The notes beneath the pieces were generated by a model that worked only from the letters and a program-made list of their open reading frames with translations, searched no databases and was not told the origin of the DNA. A stretch of 7,343 nt of DNA, taken from contig WQZT01000080.1 of NCBI GenBank assembly GCA_009780595.1, forward strand, positions 1 through 7,343. Direction: 5' to 3'. Below, piece by piece: positions 1-5,319 of this stretch (positions are counted from its first letter, which is position 1; every line of letters begins with the position of its first letter). The translations under genes were made by a program, and so were the position numbers. The stretch is from Treponema sp. (GTDB lineage: Bacteria > Spirochaetota > Spirochaetia > Treponematales > Breznakiellaceae).

Positions 1-903
1 AAAAAAATACCCCCCCCCCCCCCCGCGCCTCCTGCCGGGTTAATTTTTACGAAACAAACAGACGGTAAGGCTACAGGCGCTGATAATGCGGGCAGCAACC
101 CTGTTTTTGTATATATCTGGTGGAAGGGCACAGAAGGCGAAGAAACAATAGCTCACATTGCAGTCAGGCACAATGAAACTCCTGAATATGCAGTACGTTC
201 GGTCGCCGAATGGAGAAAGCGGGTAATGGCAACAGGAATACCTCCGTTGATTACCACCGAAACCACTGCCATAGACCAGGGGTATCCCACAGGAGCAACG
301 GGAACTATTAACGCATTGACCAATGCAGCGAATGATGCGGCAAGTAAAAACTCCGCCCCGCAAGTTGCGCCTGTAGGTAAGCCCGATTTGGATTTTGATC
401 TGGTTACAAGGGGCGCAAAACATAAGGGTGATGATCGCACTACTATGTCTCATCCATATGTACAGGTAACTTTTTGGTGGCTAGAAAATAAGATTGTTTG
501 GGTTTTTGTAGACCATGACCAAACATCAAATAGGATGAATCCAGCTGTGGATTTATGGACAAAAACGGTAATGGAAAACCAGAAAATTCCTGATATTATA
601 AATCCCCCTGATCGTTCTGATCAAGGAGCTGCTGGTTCTTGGTACGCGGATATAACTTCTCGTGTTACTCTTGGCATAAACGCAATGATCAATTCCGCTA
701 ATGAAGCAGCAACTAAAAACCCGAATTTTAATACAAAAATACTTCGCCAACAGGCAGTAGACGCGGCAATTGCTATGAGGCAAGCCGAACTTCAGCAGCA
801 TTGGGAGAATTCTCAAACTGAAGCCCTCCTCGTTGCGCTGAACACCGCCGCGCAGGAAGCTGTCAGCAAGAACCAAGCCCGCAGTGCGGCAAACAAGGAG
901 TAA
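1..903 (+). CDS. Repeat-containing protein of unknown function with polyproline leader, 5' partial
   Basis: I do not recognise the family. The reading frame is open from base 1, so the Met codon at 226 is probably internal and the true start lies upstream of the window. The visible product is 300 residues. It opens with a Pro-rich segment (residues 4-12, mostly from a poly-C run). Then come two copies of a roughly 85-residue unit, each starting with a hydrophobic strand ending in Trp-Trp (residues 40-41 and 159-160) and ending in an Ala/Asn-rich helix finishing in Lys-Asn. A third, shorter Ala-rich helical copy lies near the C terminus. Polyproline directly after a lipobox cysteine is common in treponemal lipoproteins, so an exported lipoprotein is a reasonable inference, but the signal peptide cannot be seen. 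The next gene's ribosome binding site sits in its last codons, which suggests translational coupling with the beta-barrel protein. Confidence 0.8.
   Translation, partial: KKIPPPPPAPPAGLIFTKQTDGKATGADNAGSNPVFVYIWWKGTEGEETIAHIAVRHNETPEYAVRSVAEWRKRVMATGIPPLITTETTAIDQGYPTGATGTINALTNAANDAASKNSAPQVAPVGKPDLDFDLVTRGAKHKGDDRTTMSHPYVQVTFWWLENKIVWVFVDHDQTSNRMNPAVDLWTKTVMENQKIPDIINPPDRSDQGAAGSWYADITSRVTLGINAMINSANEAATKNPNFNTKILRQQAVDAAIAMRQAELQQHWENSQTEALLVALNTAAQEAVSKNQARSAANKE
10..24 (+). repeat. Homopolymeric C tract (15 C) inside a coding region
   Basis: Fifteen consecutive C lie in frame as five Pro codons, preceded by a run of seven A at 1-7. Runs of this length are prone to slipped-strand mispairing. 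Loss of one C would bring a TAA at 41-43 into frame, and gain of one C would bring in a TAA at 66-68, so either change truncates the protein at once. The exact count may be affected by sequencing or assembly error. Confidence 0.8.
103..873 (+). repeat. Degenerate tandem protein repeats (two full copies, one partial)
   Basis: Copy 1 is about 103-351, copy 2 about 460-720, and a partial third about 739-873. The copies share a strand ending in Trp-Trp, a stretch with a Val-Met pair and an Ile-Pro, a Gly/Thr-rich turn, and a closing helix. The helix reads NALTNAANDAASKN in copy 1, NAMINSANEAATKN in copy 2 and VALNTAAQEAVSKN in copy 3. The helix ends are also visibly alike in DNA. The strand halves have diverged much further, so this is an old duplication, not a recent slippage product. 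Confidence 0.65.
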
Positions 904-909
904 CTGTCT

Positions 910-1980
910 ATGAAAAAGTTAGCTAGTGTTGTACTCATTCTCACTCTGTGCGTCTCGGGCGTGTTTGCCCAGGTAACTTTCTCAGGCAGCGCATTTATGG
1001 GTGTGGAGTTTCAAAAAACGCCAACCCAAGACTCCGATGCGCCGGATGCGGTTTCTGGCGCTAGTACCGCAATCAACCCATACCACCGCGAACACGGACT
1101 TCCCCGCTTTGACTTGAACGCGGCGGTTGGGCGGGACAATTACGGCGCACGGCTGCTGACGCGCGCGCACGGCACGGATTTCACCGTCAGAGGCGCGTAT
1201 GCATGGGCGGACTTTCAAGGCTTCACTGCCAGAGATTCCCTGCGCTTTTCGGCGGGGCAATTCGCCGAAGGGCAGTGGGTTGTCCGCTTGGACGGCGATC
1301 TCCCCGAACTCGATATTGATCACGTTCCCACGGGGTTCCGCCTCACATACACAACACCGCTGGAAGGGTTAAGCGTGGGCGCGGTGTTCAGAGCCGAGGG
1401 GCAGGACGCCGAAACCTTCGGCAAGCAGGCAATTTTCGGCGGAACATTTGTGCACCCGGTTTTTAACGTCGTTCTCGTTCACAACATGGCGTTCAATGCC
1501 AGCACCCTGTTTGCCTTTAGCATCCCCAGCTTTGGTTTTGTCGGCTTGTATGATTTATCGTTTGGTCTTAATATGGTGGCGCGGAATTGGGCAAACTGGG
1601 ATTCAACGAACTCGGCGTATTCCGGCGTGTTGGATATGTATCAGCGAATTGGCTACAGTATTTCAAGGCCGCTCAGTGTCAGCCTCATCGCTCAGCAAAG
1701 TATCAGCGGCAACCCCGATGACGACACAATCGGGATGATGTTCGGGCCGGGTGTTGTTTACCGCCCGGGTTTTCTGCCTGGTGTGGCGGCTTCTCTGCGG
1801 GTGATGGCGGAATCCAAAGATAACTTTAGTACAACGGATTTGACAATCCGCCCTGCGATTGAAAAAACGCTGTCAGGTCCGTCACTCTGTTACATTCAGT
1901 ACGAATTGCAGATGCCTGATCTCTCCATGGACAAAGCTGTTCACACCATCGGTATTGGCATAGAAATCAAGTCGTTCTAG
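910..1980 (+). CDS. Outer-membrane beta-barrel protein (porin-like)
   Basis: This 356-residue protein has a clear Sec signal peptide: two Lys at residues 2-3, a hydrophobic core, and a probable cleavage after Val-Phe-Ala at residue 20. The mature part is rich in alternating polar and hydrophobic strands with aromatic residues (for example around residues 160-215 and 240-260). It ends in Ile-Lys-Ser-Phe, and a C-terminal Phe is the usual outer-membrane insertion signal for BAM-dependent barrels. I infer an integral outer-membrane protein, possibly a porin, of the kind found in treponemes; I cannot name the family or the substrate. The start is supported by AAGGAG at 895-900, nine bases upstream and inside the last two codons of the preceding gene. 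A Met at residue 35 (bases 1012 region has none in frame) is not needed to explain the N terminus. Confidence 0.75.
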   Translation: MKKLASVVLILTLCVSGVFAQVTFSGSAFMGVEFQKTPTQDSDAPDAVSGASTAINPYHREHGLPRFDLNAAVGRDNYGARLLTRAHGTDFTVRGAYAWADFQGFTARDSLRFSAGQFAEGQWVVRLDGDLPELDIDHVPTGFRLTYTTPLEGLSVGAVFRAEGQDAETFGKQAIFGGTFVHPVFNVVLVHNMAFNASTLFAFSIPSFGFVGLYDLSFGLNMVARNWANWDSTNSAYSGVLDMYQRIGYSISRPLSVSLIAQQSISGNPDDDTIGMMFGPGVVYRPGFLPGVAASLRVMAESKDNFSTTDLTIRPAIEKTLSGPSLCYIQYELQMPDLSMDKAVHTIGIGIEIKSF

Positions 1981-1994
1981 TTGTGGTGTTTGTT

Positions 1995-2022
1995 CCTGCT
2001 GCCTGGCGGCAGGATTATTTTT
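1995..2022 (+). terminator. Possible weak intrinsic terminator after the beta-barrel gene
   Basis: An 8-bp stem (CCTGCTGC with GCGGCAGG, one G-T pair) encloses a 3-base loop at 1995-2013. It is followed by a T-rich but interrupted stretch, ATTATTTTT. It starts 14 bases after the stop codon. It may only partly separate the barrel gene from the lipoprotein gene, since I see no convincing promoter in the remaining gap. Confidence 0.45.
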
Positions 2023-2046
2023 ATCCATATTTAGGAAGGTATAGTA

Positions 2047-2433
2047 ATGAAGGTAAAGAATGTGTTGATTATGACAGCGGGAATTCTGCTCGCCGCCCTC
2101 GTGCTGGCGTGCGAGTCGGCTCCTCCCGCTCCCATCACTGACGCGCAGGGTGTAAACGTCAGCGGAGTGGCATCTGCCACCGCCCCCAGCTTCGGTGGGA
2201 CTGCAACGGTAACGCTTACCGTTGTCGACGGCTTTATCACCAACGTGCACGTATCCGCACCCGGCGATACGACAATGATGGCAGCTCCCGTTATCGCGAA
2301 AGCTTCCACCGACATGGTGCGCTTTAACACGCCGCACATAGACGCCGTGTCCGGATCCACCACAACGAGCCTCGCCGTGAATCAAGCCGCCGCCGAAGCA
2401 ATGGCGCGTATTGTTGCAGGCGCAGCCGAATAA
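2047..2433 (+). CDS. FMN-binding-domain lipoprotein, probably covalently flavinylated
   Basis: This 128-residue protein begins with a lipoprotein signal peptide ending in Val-Leu-Ala-Cys, with Cys22 the lipidation site, and a Pro-rich linker follows. The rest matches the FMN-binding domain (FMN_bind, PF04205) by pattern: a beta strand region TVTLTVVDGFITNVHV at residues 55-70, and the signature HIDAVSGSTTTS at 98-108 with a final helix. In this family ApbE attaches FMN through a phosphoester to a Ser/Thr in a D-x-x-(S/T)-G-A-(T/S) motif; here D99, S102, G103 and T105 are present, with Ser104 replacing the usual Ala. T105 is the likely flavin site. Such domains carry electrons outside the cytoplasmic membrane, as in Rnf, Nqr and extracellular reductases. 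No partner oxidoreductase or ApbE is in the window. AGGAAGG at 2033-2039 supports the start. Confidence 0.75.
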   Translation: MKVKNVLIMTAGILLAALVLACESAPPAPITDAQGVNVSGVASATAPSFGGTATVTLTVVDGFITNVHVSAPGDTTMMAAPVIAKASTDMVRFNTPHIDAVSGSTTTSLAVNQAAAEAMARIVAGAAE

Positions 2434-2451
2434 CGCTCCCCGTTTTTAGCT

Positions 2452-2484
2452 AAAAGAGGCTGTCTTTCGACAGCCCCTTTTTTT
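2452..2484. terminator. Bidirectional intrinsic terminator between convergent genes
   Basis: A perfect 7-bp stem, GGCTGTC with GACAGCC (2458-2464 and 2469-2475), closes a TTTC loop. Further A-T pairs flank it, with seven T at 2478-2484. On the minus strand the loop becomes a stable GAAA tetraloop followed by a T-rich stretch. It lies between the stop codons of the lipoprotein gene (plus) and the 74-residue gene (minus) and can end both transcripts. Confidence 0.88.
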
Positions 2485-2494
2485 GCTCACAGCT

Positions 2495-2719
2495 TCACTT
2501 TCCCGGTTTAGAACCGATCAGTGTGAAACTCATGCTCATTTGGTAACGCTCCGCACTGACAGGATTTGTCAGCTTGTCGGAAGCGTAAAAGCCCACCGAG
2601 CCAGTGGAAAAATCCTTCGCATGAGCGTACAGCGTAGACCACACTTTTCCCTCGCTGTCCTTCACGGATATTTCTAGAAACTTAGGTGCGTTCGGATCAC
2701 GCTTAGCAGGTTCCGGCAT
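2495..2719 (-). CDS. Small conserved-looking protein of unknown function (74 residues)
   Basis: I do not recognise a named family. The product has no signal peptide or membrane segment and is probably cytoplasmic. After a charged N terminus (MPEPAKRDPNAPKF) it alternates short strands and turns (LEISVKDSEGKVWSTLYAHA, then SVGFYASDKLT, then YQMSMSFTLIGSK), which suggests a small all-beta fold. Reality as a gene is supported by an excellent ribosome binding site, AGGAGG at 2727-2732 on the minus strand, seven bases before the ATG, and by the strong terminator just after its stop. It lies 58 bases downstream of the 473-residue gene on the same strand, with no terminator between them, so co-transcription is likely. 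The resemblance of DPNAPK to a eukaryotic HMG-box motif is taken as chance. Confidence 0.75.
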   Translation of the reverse strand: MPEPAKRDPNAPKFLEISVKDSEGKVWSTLYAHAKDFSTGSVGFYASDKLTNPVSAERYQMSMSFTLIGSKPGK

Positions 2720-2777
2720 AGATTGTCCTCCTGCTTCAAGTATAATGTATCCTCGCGATTTTTACCAGCTTCCCCGT

Positions 2778-4199
2778 TCACGGCTCAAAACGCCCCTCAA
2801 TCGGAATCCGCACAAGATTAACAAAATGCCCGGGGTACCTCGTGCTAAAGTTCCGAAACGAAGTTTCCTCGGCGCTTTCAAACACTGCGATCTCAAAATC
2901 CCCGCGCTCGTTGAAAAAGGGAACAAGCACGGCGATGTGGAAAAATTGGCGCAAACGAGGAAGGGCGCGAGTATCGCCTGCGGGAGCATTGGGATTTCCC
3001 CACTCATCGTTGACTGCGGCAAGGTAAATCCAGCCGGGCTGTGTAGCCGCCAGCGTAAACATCAGCGGGTGCAGCCCTTCGATGGAAAAGCCAGCGTTTT
3101 CCGTAAAGCCGCGGTAGGGGACAACCGTGCGCTGCCCGCCGTGCCGCTGAATCAGGTGGGAAAAGGGCAAATCCCGGACTTCGATTTCCCGCAAGTCGGC
3201 AAACGAAGGCGAGCGCAGTGCGATTCCGACACTGGCGGCAAGATTTCTAACCCAGTCAAGACCGAAAAAGGGGTCGCGAACTGCTTCCCAATGCTCAATT
3301 GAAGTTCCACCCCGCTCGCCAAAAGGCGCGGCAAGGGGCGGCACTTCAAGGCGCTGCCCGGTAACCGGGCGGATGATACCGTCAACTACCCACTTGGCAA
3401 AGCCCGAACAGTTAAGCCCGCCCTGATTCGCAAATGCGCTCTGCAACTGGAGCGTTTCGATAAACACAAAATTACCGTTTTCATCTATCGCGCCATCGTC
3501 AATGTACGAAAGCTCCGGCAGGCGCAAGCGGATGTGGGAAACAAAGGCGCGGGTGTCGCTGTGCCGCCCGGGCTCGATGTCAAAAAAATGGCGGGGAAAG
3601 CGGCTGCCGGCGGCGGCGAGTGCATTCTCAACTGGCAGGACAAAGAGCCGCTCAAAGGGAATTGCAACAGGCAGGGAGCGAACTGCGTATGCATCGTAGA
3701 TAACGACGTCCATCTGGCTCCGGTCTGCACCGAGCGGGCGGAACTGCACGTAGGTATTGGGATCGCTGCGTAAAAAGACCCGTATGCGGGAATTCCGGTG
3801 ATGGTTTTCATCACGGCGGCGGGTGAGAACCCACGATCCTTGCGCCCAGCCGGGAAACGCGCCGTCCTGTTCCCGCGCCAGCACAACGGCGAACTCGTTG
3901 GGACTTGCGGCGGATGTTTCCGTGCGAACTTGAACGCGCCCGCCACCGCGCAAGGTGTGTATCTCAGGCTGCTGTGCAAAAATCGTCCCCGGCGTTTCCC
4001 GAAACCAGAACGCTTCGAGCGTTCTCCGCAGGGCGGAATCGTCCTGAATACTGCGACTTGAGACATCCGCCGCTCGCAGCGAGTTTACAGGCACAATGCC
4101 TAAAACGGCGGCAAGAACAAAAAGAGGAAACAATGTTTTCGGCGAAACCGACGATAGTATCGTCGATGTTATTGCTACTATTTTTTTCACACTACCCAT
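2778..4199 (-). CDS. Exported protein with NlpC/P60-like cysteine peptidase features
   Basis: This 473-residue protein has an N-terminal hydrophobic segment at residues 22-37 and a plausible signal peptidase site near Leu-Arg-Ala-Ala (41-44), so it is likely periplasmic or anchored. Residues 45-230 show no motif I recognise. The C-terminal half holds LNCSGFAKWVVDGI at 262-275. This resembles the catalytic Cys motif of NlpC/P60 enzymes (Asp-Cys-Ser-Gly-Phe), with Asn before Cys264. H421 in a strand (FFHIAVLVPFF) would be the matching His, and a polar residue in the following strand (434-442) the third member. NlpC/P60 enzymes cut peptidoglycan peptides, which would suit the mre neighbours, but the match is by motif only. 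The spacing between Cys and His (157 residues) is longer than usual, implying an insertion. The start is uncertain: ATG at 4199 or GTG at 4190, both with weak ribosome binding sites. Confidence 0.7.
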   Translation of the reverse strand: MGSVKKIVAITSTILSSVSPKTLFPLFVLAAVLGIVPVNSLRAADVSSRSIQDDSALRRTLEAFWFRETPGTIFAQQPEIHTLRGGGRVQVRTETSAASPNEFAVVLAREQDGAFPGWAQGSWVLTRRRDENHHRNSRIRVFLRSDPNTYVQFRPLGADRSQMDVVIYDAYAVRSLPVAIPFERLFVLPVENALAAAGSRFPRHFFDIEPGRHSDTRAFVSHIRLRLPELSYIDDGAIDENGNFVFIETLQLQSAFANQGGLNCSGFAKWVVDGIIRPVTGQRLEVPPLAAPFGERGGTSIEHWEAVRDPFFGLDWVRNLAASVGIALRSPSFADLREIEVRDLPFSHLIQRHGGQRTVVPYRGFTENAGFSIEGLHPLMFTLAATQPGWIYLAAVNDEWGNPNAPAGDTRALPRLRQFFHIAVLVPFFNERGDFEIAVFESAEETSFRNFSTRYPGHFVNLVRIPIEGRFEP

Positions 4200-4240
4200 C
4201 TCTGCTGTTAATATTATTAATTATCGGCGTTCCTTTTCTT

Positions 4241-4269
4241 ATTGTAAAACGCTTGACAGTAAAACGCAA
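4241..4269 (-). promoter_or_regulatory. Sigma-70-type promoter for the exported cysteine-peptidase-like gene
   Basis: On the minus strand, TTGCGT (4269-4264) and TACAAT (4246-4241) are separated by 17 bases. The -10 box matches five of six consensus positions and the -35 box three of six. A start of transcription near 4234 would give a leader of about 35 bases. Confidence 0.5.
4244..4267 (+). repeat. Direct repeat GTAAAACGC x2 in the divergent intergenic region
   Basis: The nonamer GTAAAACGC occurs at 4244-4252 and again at 4259-4267, a period of 15 bases, with TTGACA between. The repeats cover the -10, spacer and most of the -35 of the minus-strand promoter, so they could be an operator, although no regulator can be named. 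Confidence 0.5.
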
Positions 4270-4312
4270 TCAGGCGGAGTTTCGTTACAAAGAAACAATT
4301 CGTGGCGGGAGA

Positions 4313-4341
4313 TTGACTTTTTTTTCAAACACCGCTAAGAT
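4313..4341 (+). promoter_or_regulatory. Sigma-70-type promoter for the TPR-mreBCD operon
   Basis: TTGACT (4313-4318) and TAAGAT (4336-4341) are separated by exactly 17 bases, matching five of six and four of six consensus positions. The spacer contains a T run. The predicted transcription start, near 4348, falls within a few bases of the ATG at 4350, so the message would be leaderless or nearly so. Confidence 0.65.
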
Positions 4342-4349
4342 GTAGGCGT

Positions 4350-5294
4350 ATGTTTTCCAAGGGCTCTCTTCCTTCCCGGAAAGTCGGTTTAAGGCGGAAG
4401 CAGATATTCCAGAATGTACTGTTGGCCGCCGTATTGGTTATTTTTCTCTCGCTGGTTCCGGTGGTTTACATCCGCGCACGGGATCGTTGGTCGGGGAACG
4501 AGGTGCGCGAACTGCAGGCGCTCTTTGAATCTGGCGATTTTGAAGGGGCTTGTGCGCAGAGCGGGGAATTGCTGGAACAGCGCCCGATGGATTTGTTCCT
4601 GTTAACGCTCAACGGTTTTTCATCGTACCAGCTTGCTATCTCGCAGATAAACAGTTTTGATACGCTGTCGTATATAGACAACAGCATTTGGGCGCTCAGA
4701 AGGGCAATGCTGTTAAAAGAAGGCGCATTTGACGGAAGAATTCTGTACGTTTTGGGGAAAGCGTACTACCATAAGGGGTCTGATTGTGCAGATTTGGCAG
4801 TGCGTTACCTGAACGAGGCGCGTGCCGCAGGTTTCACAGCGCCTGATATTCCTGAATATTTGGGGCTGGCGTATGCGGCGTTGCGGGATTATACCAGCAG
4901 CATCGCGGCGTTTTCTCAGTCAATGGCTGCCGAGGAGGGCAGGGGGACTTCGGATGTGCTGTTGCTTTCGATTGCCCGTTCCTATTTTAGCCTGAACGAG
5001 CTTGAATCGGCGAAAACTTACCTTGTCCGCTGCCTCGAAGTGTCAATGGATTCCAGAACAAGAACAACCGCCCGGCTGTTGCTGGGGGATATATTGTTCC
5101 AAACCGGGGAGATTTCCGGTGCGGAAGCAGAATTGTTAGCAATTATCGCAGAAGGCGGCGAAAACGCCGACGTTCGCTATCAACTTGGGGTGTTGTACGC
5201 CTCGATGGGGGATACAACCCGCGCCCGCGCAGAGTGGCGCTCGGCGTTGAGGATTGATCCTGCCCATAGCCTGGCTCGAAACCGTTTAATGTAG
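4350..5294 (+). CDS. Membrane-anchored TPR protein, first gene of the mre operon
   Basis: This 314-residue protein has a basic N terminus (Arg/Lys-rich to residue 17), one membrane segment at about 23-41, and then a long helical part outside the cytoplasm by the positive-inside rule. Tetratricopeptide-like helix pairs can be seen at about 50-83, 131-164, 167-196, 203-236, 240-272 and 275-308. The last is the clearest (YQLGVLYASMGDTTRARAEW, then ALRIDP). TPR arrays bind other proteins, so a scaffold or assembly role beside the Mre elongasome is a fair inference. It ends 25 bases before mreB on the same strand. Its own ribosome binding site is poor: only TAGG, three bases before the ATG. No better in-frame start occurs before the membrane segment, and a promoter lies immediately upstream. 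Confidence 0.82.
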   Translation: MFSKGSLPSRKVGLRRKQIFQNVLLAAVLVIFLSLVPVVYIRARDRWSGNEVRELQALFESGDFEGACAQSGELLEQRPMDLFLLTLNGFSSYQLAISQINSFDTLSYIDNSIWALRRAMLLKEGAFDGRILYVLGKAYYHKGSDCADLAVRYLNEARAAGFTAPDIPEYLGLAYAALRDYTSSIAAFSQSMAAEEGRGTSDVLLLSIARSYFSLNELESAKTYLVRCLEVSMDSRTRTTARLLLGDILFQTGEISGAEAELLAIIAEGGENADVRYQLGVLYASMGDTTRARAEWRSALRIDPAHSLARNRLM

Positions 5295-5319
5295 CGAATA
5301 GAAATGTATCGGAGGAATT

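Noticed and set aside
226..228. ATG at 226 as the start of the first gene
   Set aside because: The frame is open back to base 1 with protein-like sequence, including the first half of repeat copy 1 with its Trp-Trp strand, and no ribosome binding site precedes 226.
2690..2710. DPNAPK in the 74-residue protein as an HMG-box-like motif
   Set aside because: Only six residues match, the rest is beta-strand-like with none of the HMG-box helix pattern, and HMG boxes are eukaryotic.
2739..2770. Possible minus-strand promoter (TATACT at 2744-2739) for the 74-residue gene
   Set aside because: The -10 is good, but the best -35 at proper spacing (TGGTAA) matches only three of six, and the predicted start would fall on the ribosome binding site itself.
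2745..3302. Long plus-strand open frame of 185 codons opposite the exported peptidase-like gene
   Set aside because: It is the antisense shadow of the 473-residue gene: no ribosome binding site, no domain-like sequence, and the minus-strand product has a signal peptide and motifs.
4253..4258. Perfect TTGACA as a plus-strand -35 box
   Set aside because: No -10-like hexamer lies 16-18 bases downstream (GGAGTT region); the better plus-strand promoter is at 4313-4341. The hexamer sits between the two direct repeats.
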